Origin: Argentina anserina
Taxonomy: Eukaryota > Streptophyta > Magnoliopsida > Rosales > Rosaceae
Direction of reading: 5' to 3'
Assembly: GCF_933775445.1 (NCBI RefSeq)
Contig: NC_065877.1
Location: forward strand, 8,184,001 to 8,248,000
DNA: 64,000 bases
A program made the translations under genes and the position numbers. The notes beneath the pieces were generated by a model. It saw nothing but the letters and a program-made list of their open reading frames with translations, had not been told where the DNA came from and did not search any database. Shown piece after piece: positions 12,998 through 24,398 of the stretch. The first letter of the stretch is position 1. Each line of letters starts with the position of its first letter.

Positions 12998-13500
12998 TCA
13001 TCCAGAGCCCTCACAAATTACTCCAATGTGTGATGTCTCCAATAACATGCTCCTAATCTTTTGGAGATTTGGATACTCCAATGACCTGGCAACCCCAATA
13101 TCCTTGCACCAACCATGGAATACAACAAGCTCATCAATTTGCTTAGCAGCACCGGCAAAAACATCAAATGCCTTCACATAATCAGAATACTCCATATTGA
13201 AAAACTTGTCAAAGAAACCTACCAAAACCTCGCATATATACGCATGCAACTGAAAGCTCCCTCTCACACCTCCATAAGATGAGGAGGTCTCATCCCTCAT
13301 CCATTATAATCGTCGAAAGTTCTCGACCGCCTCAGTGGCCTCACCCCCTCCCCCTTTCTCATACTCTCTAGCCTCTCCTCCATATTCATACTTCGGCGGC
13401 AGAGACTGGTAAGTTTCGAACTGCTGCTGTCCCTCAAAGTAGACCCTAGGCCCCTTGCCGGAGTAGAACCAATGCCATTCTTATGCTCGAAGATCATCAA
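12998..13500 (-). pseudogene. Fragment of an ANTH/AP180-type clathrin assembly gene
   Basis: Reading the minus strand, a first segment contains LMIFEHKNGIGS, like the RLELMLFE region of plant ANTH proteins, followed by an Arg/Ser-rich linker (RPLRRSRTFDDYNG). A second segment in another frame carries SFQLHAYICEVL, DKFFNMEYSDYVKAFDVF, AAKQIDELVVFHGWCK and GVARSLEYPNLQKI, which match the helical end of the ANTH domain of At2g25430-like proteins. The two segments are separated by a stop and a frame change near 13300. The start of the ANTH domain with its lipid-binding site, the region between the segments and the whole C-terminal clathrin/AP2-binding tail are missing. It is therefore a truncated, frameshifted relic. 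Intact relatives often have few introns, so lack of introns does not prove a retrocopy. Confidence 0.82.
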
Positions 13501-14373
13501 ACCAAGGAATATAGACGACCTGCCGCACTATAATTTGGAGAGACATAAATACCCCTACAAAAAAATTTGATTAAACATAGGGGTTGACAACATGTACGAT
13601 TATTGGGCCGTGTTCGACACGTCATGCGCGGTTTTAAAATTATTGAAACCAAATTACTCTTAATTTAGAGTGAGATATTTGTTAAGTACCGTTATTAAAA
13701 TTTTCATATTTTTTTTAGAAAAAACTTCTTAATTGGTTTTTGATAAAATTCACATACCTAACCAACATATTCAAATGAAATGTTGGAAACCAATAAATAC
13801 TCACAAGGAAATAGTGCTCTCAAAAGAATGACTAAACTCAACTACAAAGTTAGCCTCCCGTGAACATGCTTAAAATATTATTGAGTATAAGATGTATTAA
13901 TTGTTGCAATATGGTTTAACTATCACGTCATCTGATTATACTTGTACCCATGTATAAGGTTGTTATAAATTCTAAAGTTTTATGTGAACAATTTAGCTCC
14001 TAAAATATGCAAACAGTTTGAGATTTTAACGACTTGACCTTGTTGTATTTATTTGTTACATTTATTGGCTGTATTTTTGAACAACCAATTAGGCCAACAG
14101 AACATGCTTGTTGTCACTGAAAACGTGCTTGTAATTTCGTTCGGCGACTAGAAATTGTTGTATGAACAGTAAAATCAAGAGTACACTAGTAGCTCGGAAT
14201 TGTTTCACAAAAAAGTTACCAGGTTTCAGAATCTGGACATGTAAATTTCTCCCTCTCTCACAGCATGGCCATTTATTCTGAAAACAAAGAAGATAAAAGA
14301 CCATTATGCTACTCCTCTTCTTCCTCTTCCCAATCCCCATTTGAATTTTTCCTCCTCCTCCCTCTCAGCCACT
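13501..14373. other. Intergenic, TerC upstream region
   Basis: AT-rich sequence between the ANTH relic and the TerC locus. Nothing beyond probable promoter and 5' leader sequence can be supported. Confidence 0.4.
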
Positions 14374-17300
14374 ATGGGCGTCGCTTCCGTCATCCACGCC
14401 GGCGTCCACATCCCCCTCAATTTCAACTCCGACCTTCCCAGAGTCTCTTCACTCTCCCCAGCCCCCAAGTGCAGCAGACCTAACTCCATTCACCACCTCG
14501 CTCTCCGCCTCCGTACAGTTTGGCAGTCCGTGCCAATTGTGTGCGCTAGAGCCACTGAGCAGGACGATGATGTTTCCACTTCAGGTAACTCCACCATTTC
14601 CGAGTTTCATCTAACCGAAAATCGCTATTTTTCAATTTAATTAATGGATCATATGTGGTTCAAATGATCATTTCAATTTGATTTTTGTAGAAAGTGAGAG
14701 GATTGATTCTCAGTCATATGATGGCAATAGTAATGTGGACGGTTCTCATACTTCTACTCCGGATAAATCGAAGGGAGCTGAAGCTTATGTTACTTCTGTA
14801 AGAACGGTAGCTTTTTGGGTGAGCATCTCTTGTCTTAGTTGGAAGTGTTTGTGTTTGAGGTTTCTGATCAATGTTTGATCTTACTTGTCTTTAGGTGTGT
14901 GCTGCGGTTGCATTTGGAGTTGGTGTGGGTTTTAAAGACGGCGTTGGCAAGGCGACTGAGTTTTTCGCGGGGTATGATGAAACATATAGTTTATGATCTT
15001 GTTAGTAAGCTGATTGAAAGCTGAAAACATATCTAATGTCTAAGCCAAAGTAATAGAGAACAAGCGCTTTGATCTAGTGTAACATGTTTGTCGTTGACTC
15101 TACTTGTTACATCATTTGCTGCATATACTGAATAACGGGACCTTTCAGGTACTTATTGGAGCAAAGCTTGTCAGTGGACAATCTCTTTGTGTTTGTTCTG
15201 ATTTTCAAGTACTTCAAAGTTCCCCTTACGTATCAGCTTCTAAGTTATCCTCTTAGAATTCTATTTTGTGGTGCATATTTCCTCACAATTTCTTTGTGGA
15301 TATTGATTTCGAATGAATTGTGATATGTTTGCTCTGTTTAACTACAGGGTCGTGTTCTTTCATACGGTATTGATGGTGCGATCATCTTTAGGTTGGTACT
15401 GATACTCCTCGGAGCAGTTACACTTCAGGTAAATATATCTCACATGAGTCACCGAGTGTGTGATTACCCATCTGTGCCGCTTTCCTGTTTGTGTTACTCT
15501 CTCTGAGATCTCGTGCTGTGTTGTTGATCTAGAGGCTTGAGGCAGTAAATCTTTTCCTTGCTGCTATACTACTTTACTCTTCCTTCAAGGTATATATTCT
15601 TTGCTCCGAGAATGATGATATTTGGTATCTGAGATTATTTTTTGAGTTCACGGTCCAATTTTGCACTTACAGACTAGAGTCTGCTTGAAGATTCAATTAA
15701 GATTGTGCTAGTTGACTCAGGGGTTCATGGTTCTGTAAACCTACTATACTTTTCAATTTACTTTTATATGGTCTTGCATGCCAAAAATGAGGAGTAAACT
15801 GATTTTTCTGATACTTTCTGTCACTTTATGATCGTATATTTGTAATATCCCTGCTCAATATATTGCGTGTCTATTTTTTTCATTAGAGAATTGCTGATGT
15901 AGGTTCTCAGAATGTTTATTTTGTTGTTCTAGTTATTTTCCACTGAAGAAGATGACACTGATCTATCTGACAACTTTGTTGTCAAGACATGCCAGAAATT
16001 CATCCCAGTCACTGGTAAGATTTGGCTGTGTACATCTTTCATTAGTTTTCTGAACATGTGCCAGTATGCAAATAAATGTTAACTCTGGCCATAGTCAAGG
16101 AGGCAAAATGTAGACTTGCAGGAGTATTCAATTTGTTAATCTAATTTTACTACTATTATTTAGCAGAACAGTAAAGTTTAGAAATTCCTACAAAGAGCAG
16201 TGTTCGCTTTAAACATGGCTTCCTAGACAGGCAATATTTAATCGTTCTGCTCCTGCTTATTATTAATATAAGTAATATCGAGTTTGAATTAAGCTTGATC
16301 AAGACATGAATTATCCCCAAGGGCCCCAACAAACTCAAAAGAATCTAATTGGGATATAACCTAATTGCTTATAGAAGTATAGATTACAGTTTGCAGCATT
16401 CTATTTTTCCACTGAGCCCGTAATGTTGATGTGTATTTATGTTTGAATATTGCAGCTAGTTATGATAGCGATCAATTTTTTACAATTCAAGAGGGTGTGC
16501 GTAAGGTAAATTGATTAGATATTCTATGGATACTATATTTTATTGAACAGCATAGTGAGAAATTGTTGAATTGCATAGACTATTTTACAAGCCACCATTT
16601 TTGTCTTCTTTACTGTTATCAGTTTATGTGTTAAATATGGGTAATTGATCTCTAACAGGTGTCAAACATTTTGGGCAGGCCACACCTTTGCTTCTCACGG
16701 TAGCAGTTATTGAGCTCAGAAATATAGCATTCACTGTACGATCTCTTAATCTATCAATAAAGTCATGCATTATGCACATCTCTAAAATTGTATATTTTGG
16801 CATTGCAACTTATCTTTATAATGTAAATGAAATTGATATTTCACTCTATTATAGGTCGACTCCATACCAGCAGTTTTTGGCATTACGCAAGATCCTTTCA
16901 TAGTTTTCTCTTCTAATTTTTTTGCAATTGTAGGTAATATAAGATAAATCAACCCTATTTCTGGATAAAATAAATCTAAGTTTGTGTTAAACTTTTACAT
17001 ATTCCTATCCACATGAGCAGAAAATGATTCTGCTACTATTTCTTTCTAATGTAGGTTTAAGGTCACTTTACACACTCATTTTCTGAAGGTATGGCTGACT
17101 TGGAGTATTTACAGGTACACACTCATTTCTGGTGCTTTCTAGTTTCTGCACAATATGTGCTATGAGGCTTCCTGCTTATTAATGTCATTTATCTCAATCA
17201 TCACAGACCCTGTTACTCTGCTATATGCCTACTTAAAAATGAGATAATATAAAGACGTGGTCACTTCATTTGATCCCACCTAAATTACTGTGGAATTGTA

Positions 17301-17609
17301 TCTTCCTTTGAATTTCTAATAATTTTCTATAAAAAGTGACAAGATTTTTCGCTCTTTTGATTCTTTTATTTCAGCCGGAAATTGGTGTTGTTCTGGGCTT
17401 TATTGGGTGTAAAATGATCCTGGATTATTTCGATGGGTTTTTCATGCTCTATTGTCTTTATACATAATCTTCAGTTCTTCACTATATCCATAGCTTAGTT
17501 TCTCAACTCTCTGACAGGGTTCCACATATCAACGGAGGTGTCTCTTGGTTTTGTAGCTACAAGTCTTAGTGCTGGGGTGCTATTAAGTCTAATGAAGAAA
17601 TCTGACTAG
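14374..17609 (+). pseudogene. Thylakoid TerC-like gene with disabling lesions
   Basis: All exons of a plant TERC (PDE149-type) gene are recognisable: 14374-14584, 14691-14818, 14895-14971, 15149-15236, 15348-15428, 15533-15589, 15933-16014, 16456-16505, 16679-16735, 16855-16933, 17055-17114, 17375-17432, 17518-17609. The family is a multi-pass thylakoid membrane protein needed for photosystem II assembly and membrane protein insertion. A transit-peptide-like N terminus is followed by EQSLSVDNLFVFVLIFKYF, EAVNLFLAAILLYSSFK, TPLLLTVAVIEL, VDSIPAVFGITQDPF and GFHISTEVSLGF. Lesions: the donor after 15236 reads CT instead of GT; exon 11 has one extra T, giving a stop at 17084-17086; the donor after 17432 reads AT instead of GT; and the usual ELSD reads ELRN in exon 9. 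Three independent defects favour a pseudogene over sequencing error. A functional copy presumably exists elsewhere. Confidence 0.82.
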
Positions 17610-18656
17610 CTCAATAAGTAATTCAAGCTCAAAGCAGGTAAGTATTTTATATTTGCATGCCTTTTCCAACTAGCAATTGCAATTGCAGCATTTGTTGTCA
17701 TTAACTTTCAGTGAGGATAGATAACAGAATTTTAGTAAGGATTCACTAGATAGTTTGAATTTAGATTAATATCATTTGATGCTAGAGAGTAACCTTTAAT
17801 CAATTGTGATAAATTTGGTCAAGAAAAGGGTTTTGTTGAGGGTCTGTCTCGAAGTGGAGAGAATAAAATTGAAATGTAGCTCTATGATTTTGAGTCTTTT
17901 GACATAACAAGTAATGCCATTCTTCTTGTGATAGTATAAGTAATACATCGATGGGAAACATGTGAGGCAGAAGCTCGAAGGAAGTCTTTGCCGTGGAGTG
18001 ATGCAGCACTGAAAAAGTCCTCTTCATTCAACAAGGCTGTATCATCAATTGATTACTCATAAGCTGACTGAGGTCTGAAAAGAAATTGGCTCTCATTTGC
18101 TTGTAGTGAGAAATAAAGGAATGGGAAAAAAATCCCTTAGCTTCATGTGTATAGTAGCAATTTATACAGTATTTTTTATCAAAAAAATAAAATAAAATGA
18201 TACAACTTCAATGGCAGCAACATCGACATGTTACAACATCCGTCCATGTATAAGGTCTTGCTCTTTCTTCAAGTTCTATAGCTGTTGGTACTGATTCCAT
18301 TCTGAGTTTACTGCTCCGACGACAGCAAAACACTCTTCCAGGAATTTCCCTTAAATATGTGATCCTTCTACGTCTTACAAACTCATAAGTTGTTTGATTG
18401 GTCAGAATAAGAAGGCTGAAAAAGTAGGAGGGGGAAAAACAAGAGCCAAATCGACAAGGTAATCAACAGCACAACCATGATTGCATTCTTCCACCAAGCA
18501 CTTGATACATTACTGTTCAGGTATGTTACATATTGGATGAAAGTCCAGAGGCACAGTCCAGTCTCTTCAAATATGTACCACCAAAACTTAAGACAATTAT
18601 CCACACCAATGCATGTTCCAAGCCAAACACAGTGGTGATCAAACTGAAGAACATAT
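17610..18656. other. TerC 3' flank and intergenic DNA
   Basis: Begins with TerC downstream sequence that includes a GT donor-like site after the stop, suggesting a relic 3' UTR intron. No other gene or repeat is supported. Confidence 0.4.
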
Positions 18657-19050
18657 TATAGAACGAGAATCTGAAAACAAATAAGAATGCAGACACGTGT
18701 ACAAATAAAATGTAATTTTTTAATAATCAAGCGTGAGGTTATAATCTTTGTGAACTCCTCTGATTCTATCTCCGTGTGTAACTTGGCTCAAGGGTGACGT
18801 GCACTTGATCTTGAGAATTTGAATTTGGATTTGGACTTGATGAAGAACGAGTTGTAGAACGGGAATCTGAAAACAAATAAGAATGCAGACACGTGTACAA
18901 ATAAAATGTAATTTATTGATAATCAAGCGTGAGGTTACAATCTTTGTGAACTCCTCTGATTCTATCTACATGTGTAACTTGGCTCAAGGGTAACGTGCAC
19001 TTGATATTGAGAATTTGAGTTTGGATTTGGATTTGATGAAGAACGAGCAA
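18657..19050 (-). repeat. Two tandem LTR-end copies in inverted orientation
   Basis: Two copies of a roughly 196-base unit lie head to tail (about 18657-18852 and 18853-19050; the marker GAATCTGAAAAC recurs at 18667 and 18863). Both are on the minus strand relative to a third copy at 19340-19557. The unit ends with the same sequence that precedes the primer-binding-site-like segment of the Gypsy remnant, so these are LTR 3' ends. They are similar but not identical. Confidence 0.88.
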
Positions 19051-19339
19051 TTTGATAACTTGATGATTCTTCGTGGACTTGAGTTTTGAATTGAATTTGA
19101 TGAAAATGAGTGATTTGGTAGCTTGATGATTCTTCGTGGACTTGAGAAACTTTGGGATTTCTCGAGAGTGATCTTGCTCTCTCTTGTGTTGAAGTCGATG
19201 TAGGGGTCCTTCTCTTGAGCTCTAGTACCTCTTCTCTTGCTCAAGTGATTTTCTCTCTTCTTCTCAAGTCCACGAAAAATCATCAAGCTACCAAATCGCT
19301 TGTTCTTCATCAAATCCAAATCCAAACTCAAGTCCACGA

Positions 19340-19557
19340 AGAATCATCAAGCTATCAAATTGCTCGTTCTTCATTCAATCCAAATCCAAACTCAAATTCT
19401 CAAGATCAAGTGCACGTCACCCTTAAACCAAGTTACACACGGAGATAGAATCAGAAGAGTTCACAAAGATTGTAACCTCATGCTTGATTATCAATAAATT
19501 ATATTTTATTTGTACACATGTATGCATTCTTATTTGTTTTCAGATTCCTGTTCTACA
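19340..19557 (+). repeat. LTR 3' end of the Gypsy remnant
   Basis: Plus-strand copy of the unit that occurs twice inverted at 18657-19050. It runs from the CCAAATCCAAACTCAA region through AATAAATTATATTTTATTTG, a likely polyadenylation region, to TACA. The 5' boundary of the full LTR is not clear because the intervening palindromic sequence is rearranged. Confidence 0.75.
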
Positions 19558-19631
19558 AATTGGCACGCTCAGTGGGACTTTTTTGGCCTCTCATCTCATT
19601 CTCCGAAGAAATCTTCAAATTCATTTATGCG

Positions 19632-21173
19632 ATGGCTTCCAGAACAACCAAGCCGTTCCATCGACGAAATCCAAGTCCACAACCGCGAGGTCAAGCAGAG
19701 AGGCTGAGCCGGTCAAGAAATCCAAACAAACATTCTCTAAATCAAAGAGTGAACTGATTGGCCTTGTCACTCGAAAGCGTGGCTAGAGCTCAACCCACGG
19801 CATTTATGACACTTGCTAGTAAGACTCGTCAACCAATCATCACCTTGGAGAGCTTAGGAGCAATAGAGCATGCCTCTCAAAGTGGGAAGAAGCAAGTGTC
19901 AAAAGAGAATGAGCCAAAAGAGAAATCTCTTCTATCTGTTCATGGTGATGCCCCTATCTTGGAAGACGTTTTCTCTGATGACGAATCGAGCACGGCATCA
20001 TACCATGGAAGTCCCAAAGAAGATGGCGATGACTTTCATTCTATGGCGCATGAGTCCTCTTCTAACAATGCGCAGGTTTTGGTGACGGGGACATCCATAA
20101 TCGAGGAGCAATTTTCCAATCTGTTGGAGATGGTTGAAAAGCTCACATGAACGGTTGAATAAAAGGACGTGCAAATCGCTGAGCTTTATAACAAGTTGGA
20201 AGATCACGATGATGAGAACTCCACCAAAGGGTCGCCTGGCAGGAGCAAAGTAAATGAAAAGGGAGAAACGTCCAAGAACAATGATGACTCGCTTGGTTCC
20301 TTGTCACTCCAGCAATTGCAGGACATCATCACCAACTCAATTTGGGCTCAATATGGAGGTCTTTCTCGTGACTTCCTCACTTACTCCAAACCTTACACTA
20401 AGAGGATCGATAGCTTAAGGATGCCGATAGGGTATCAACCACCAAAGTTCCAACAATTTTAAGGTAAAGGGAACCCAAAGCAACACGTTGCCCACTTTGT
20501 GGAGACTTCCAGTAACGCCGGGACAGAATGAGATCACCTTGTCAAGCAGTTTGTTCGCTCGTTGAATGGAAATGTCTTTGAGTGGTACATAGACTTAGAG
20601 CCGGAGTATGTTGACAATTGGGACCAGATGGAGCGTGAGTTCCTCAATCGATTTTATAGTACAAGGCGGACTGTGAGCATGATGGAGCTAACTAGCACGA
20701 AGCAACGAAATGATGAACCCTCGATCGACTACATCAATATATGGCGCTTACTTAGCCTTGATTGCAAGGACCGACTATCAGAGGTGTCGGCCGTTGAAAT
20801 GTGCATCCAAGACATGCACTTTGATTTGCTATACATCTTGCAAGGAATCCAGCCGGCTTGTTCTTTTGAAGAGTTGGCTACTCGAGCCCACGACATGGAG
20901 CTAAGCTTGGCAAGTCATAAGAGAAAAAATGAGTCCATGGTTGACCAACGAAAAGACAAAGTCTTCGGAAGCAAATTTGACAAGGTTGTGAAGAAGCCTT
21001 CCAAAGAATCAATGGTCATCAATACTGCACCGGTTAAGATCTCTACGCGGGATAAGAAGGAGTTCAATAAGGTGAAACCTCCTCAAACCTACGATAGGAG
21101 TAAACGCACGTTGAAGGAGATGATGTCAAATTCACCGATTGCCCGACCAAGTCATAAGAAATCACCTCCATGA
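19632..21173 (+). pseudogene. Gypsy gag polyprotein, broken
   Basis: Structural gag of a Ty3/Gypsy element. The frame opens at ATG 19632 (MASRTTKPFHRR), shifts near 19750, and is stopped near 20148 and at 20460-20462 and again near 20528. The best part, 20562-21173, contains FEWYIDLEPEYVDNWDQMER, EFLNRFYSTRRTVSMMELT, DYINIWRLLSLDCKDRLSEV and FEELATRAHDMELSL, the retrotrans_gag core. No zinc knuckle or pol follows. Several stops and shifts show it cannot make a full protein. Confidence 0.88.
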
Positions 21174-21250
21174 CGGGAGGAGAATGCACGATGACGTTTT
21201 GAGACGAAAGTCGTTCCATATTTATGGAAGCTTCTTCGCCAGAACTTGTC

Positions 21251-22540
21251 AATAGAGCACTTGCCTACAAAAAACCGAATGTCACTTCAATGGCCACTTG
21301 AATCAACGACGCATAGTCTCGAATATATATAATCAAATGAACGGTACATTATGAACACACTCCCGCATGTTTCATAGGGCAACGTAATTAAGAGTGCATG
21401 ACCTAACTAAGTAAACAGAAAAACCTAGAAAACTAGATCAATCTATCACCAATCTAGATTTATGACGAAATCCGCTACAGTCTTGCTCAAAGAGTAACCA
21501 AAAAATAAAAACAAAAAAAATGCCTTGTCCGCATCCGCCAACTTATTAGAAATAGAATCCCAGATCAAGTTGTCCTATCACATGGGTCCCAAATCTAAGC
21601 CCAGCAGTGTTTGGGCCGCAAAGCCCAAACCCAAAAAGGGCCCCAAGCAGCACCAGACCACTAAGAAGTGACCCAACACTTCCAAACCCAAATCGAACTG
21701 GGCACCCGTGTAGCACCACCACCACCAGCCACTGGAGAATGGACGTCGTCCTCCCCCAGCCTTCCTTGAGGCCTTGGTGCGCACCTTATGGAAACCAAGG
21801 CCAAACCGACATCCAGACACCGCCCAGATTTTGGTTCACACCGTAGCAACATGGACCAACTCGACCTCCAGCCTGTAGCCCACCACCGGCGACCACCTGA
21901 ATCCCAAACCCGGAACCAGGGCCCATGATCTCTGCTAGGAACCCTGGCCTCCAATGTTGACTCCCAATACCGCACCACGCCGCCAAGCCAAGTCGATCAC
22001 GCAAGAGAAAGGGGATGGGTGCGACATCCAGGAGGATGAAAGGGAAATGTGCTCGAGACTAGAAGCCTCGCTAGGTAGAGAGGACAGGTGGCGCCGTGGT
22101 CAACTGCAGATGGCGAATGGCAAAACCCGAGGGTTAGACGCCGCAGAGAGGAGAGGAAGAGGGAGAGGGCTCTCATTAGATTTTTAGAATACCAACTTCA
22201 TTCCTCATAAGTTAAAATTTTGAACTATTAAAAAATCTATAATTTATTAATTTTCACAAAACATAATTTAATGTATAAAAAATATTAACGTAATTTATAC
22301 AAAAAATTAAAAATAAAATCACCCAAAAAATTGTAGGAGAATAGAGAAGAAATTAAAAAGCATTTAACCGCGCATAGATGCAGTAGAAAAACTAGTTTAG
22401 ATAAAATTCGTCACTCTTCGCCTGCACCGTGATCAATATTCAATACAAAATTTCCAAATAAACGGCTGAAGTAAAGAACCACACAACCTTTTCATAGAAC
22501 TGGAAGAAAAACGTAAGGGCAAACGCACCGATCCGGAACA
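21251..22540. other. GC-rich block and GST upstream DNA
   Basis: Between about 21560 and 22190 base composition becomes GC-rich, unlike either flank, and the minus strand has long open frames without recognisable domains. The block joins the Gypsy remnant on its left. It may be a leader region of another transposable element read on the minus strand, but no terminal repeats or coding domains were found. From 22200 on the DNA is AT-rich and leads into the GST promoter. Confidence 0.4.
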
Positions 22541-22548
22541 TTACGTCA
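22541..22548. promoter_or_regulatory. TGA/bZIP-type site upstream of the lambda GST
   Basis: TTACGTCA, the reverse complement of TGACGTAA, lies about 46 bases upstream of the putative TATA box. TGACG motifs of this kind bind TGA bZIP factors and occur in many xenobiotic- and salicylate-induced GST promoters. Use here is inferred. Confidence 0.35.
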
Positions 22549-22593
22549 CTGCTCACTTCACACAATTACAATCGATATCACTCATTCACTCCT

Positions 22594-22601
22594 TATAAAA
22601 A
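22594..22601 (+). promoter_or_regulatory. Putative TATA box of the lambda GST
   Basis: TATAAAAA about 100 bases upstream of the ATG at 22693, well placed for a short 5' leader. Confidence 0.55.
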
Positions 22602-22692
22602 CGATAACCCACTCTGAACATAGACAACATTACGCACCTAATTCCCAGTTCTAAGGAAACCTCAACTCGAACTCTCTGCAACACCATCACTC

Positions 22693-24398
22693 ATGGCTTC
22701 TACGTACGAATTCTCACTTTCTGATTCATTTTAGCTTCTGGGTTTGTTTGAATTTGTGTTCTTTTGTTGCGGACATTATTTCTGGTTTTTTTGGGTTTTA
22801 CAGTCAGGAGGTTCTTCCCACACCGTTGGATGCCACCTCCAACCCACCTCCTCTGTTTGATGGCACTACAAGGCTGTATACCTATTACTCATGCCCATTT
22901 GCACAGAGGGTCTGGATCACTAGGAATTATAAGGTTGCTTAATCTCTCTTGTAAATTGTTCAATAGTGTGGGAATGTTGACAAAGACTCTTAATTCGTTC
23001 AAAAGTTTGGAATCATTGAGTTTTCAGATTCTGAATTTGGGTTATATTTGTTTTGTGGGATTTCTGTGGGACAGGGCTTACAAGATCAGATTAAGTTAGT
23101 TCCAATATATCTTCCAAACAGGCCTGCTTGGTACAAGGAAAAGGTCTACCCTGAGAATAAGGTAATGTGTTTGAACAATTGTAGCTTCGTTCTTGTTTGT
23201 CATTGAATAAATTGTTATGTAAAATTTGGGTGAAGCTATTCAAATTTCTTGAATGAATATTTTACAGGTGCCAGCTTTGGAGCACAATGGGAAGATCATT
23301 GGGGAGAGTCTTGATCTGATCAAGTATGTGGATAGCAACTTTGAAGGGCCTTCACTTTTCCCCAAAGTAAGATACATGCCTAATTTAACTACGCATAATT
23401 GGTAATCTGTCCTCTGGCTCTTGAACAGAAACTGATTCTGTGAAATCAATTTTAGGACCCTGAGAAAGCAAAATTTGGTGAAGAATTGATATCACATGTT
23501 GGTACCTTCACCGGGGAATTGCGTACTGCATTCAAAGCAGAAGACACAGTAAAACAGGCTGGTAAGGATTCTTATGTTCTCTCATTAGGGAGTTACTTTT
23601 GTTTATAAATTTGGACAGACTAAAATTGGTTACCTGCATCAGATGCTCAGTTTGATTACCTGGAAAATGCTCTGAAAAAAATTAATGATGGCCCATTTCT
23701 TCTGGGTCAATTCAGTCTGGTAAGTTTTAGATATACAATTATGTACATTGCATTCTAGGCTTTTACTGATTTGGATTACCAAACAGTATGATCTGAATAT
23801 GTTATGCCCTTTTAACAATGTGATGACCAATTAAGCGGTTAAGTTTACATGTTACTGTTCGAGTCTAATGATAGATATATGTCTTCTTCAGGCTGACATA
23901 GCATATATTCCATTTGTCGAAAGATTCCAAACCTTCTTATCAGAGATGTGGAAGTATGACATCACAGCAGGCAGGCCGAAACTAGCAGCATGGTTGGAGG
24001 TACACTGAAACCCTTAATTTTATCTTGAAATGAAGCAAGTTTCAAGCTGATCAAGCATTTCTTCTTTTTTTCCTGCAAGAAAGTTTTGAGCAAATATATG
24101 TTCGGTCATTTGGTATCTCAACATGGACTTGAGTAGAGTGACGAGTCCAATATATCACATTTGCTCACTTTGTGGTTAATCTGATAATTATATCCTTCTG
24201 CAGGAAATCAACAAGATTGATGCTTATAAGGTAACCAAAACTGATCCAAACGAGGTTGTTGTATCCTACAAGAAGCGTTTTTTGGTATGATCCCTTTTGG
24301 CGAACCAATCCATCATATTCTTTCTTTGCATCTCAGTGATGTATCATGCCTTTTCTGAAGCTCTAATAAAACTTTTGTCATTGCAGGAGCAACAGTGA
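22693..24398 (+). CDS. Lambda-class glutathione S-transferase
   Basis: GSTL enzymes are monomeric, cytosolic or plastidic thioltransferases that form mixed disulfides with glutathione and can reduce flavonol-glutathione adducts; they are poor classical transferases. Nine exons: 22693-22703, 22804-22933, 23075-23161, 23268-23366, 23456-23561, 23643-23719, 23892-23999, 24204-24284, 24387-24398, giving 236 aa, the family length. The thioredoxin-fold N domain has the catalytic Cys34 in SCPFAQRVWI, then VPALEHNGKIIGESLDLIKY, the glutathione-binding VPALE and ES motif. The helical C domain includes FLLGQFSLADIAYIPFVERF. Exon 1 encodes only three codons and two bases, so its placement rests on the ATG GCT TCT AC/GT donor and a matching acceptor. 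The last exon holds three codons and the stop. It resembles Arabidopsis GSTL3 rather than the plastid-targeted GSTL2, as no transit peptide is present. Confidence 0.95.

Larger units (their letters stand above)
19260..21250 (+). mobile_element. Ty3/Gypsy retrotransposon remnant (LTR end and gag)
   Basis: An LTR 3' end finishes near 19557 with TACA. It is followed directly by AATTGGCACGCTCAGTGGGA, a segment that commonly abuts the 5' LTR in this Gypsy group and probably includes the primer binding site. A broken gag follows. Protease, reverse transcriptase, RNase H and integrase are absent and no matching downstream LTR is found in the window. The element was truncated after gag. Confidence 0.85.

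Noticed and set aside
18657..19557. CRISPR-like or satellite array
   Set aside because: Only three copies, two orientations, and contiguous with LTR and primer-site sequence; eukaryotic context.
21578..22004. Minus-strand frames in the GC-rich block
   Set aside because: Overlapping frames all open at once, with Gly/Trp-rich translation, as expected from GC-rich non-coding DNA.
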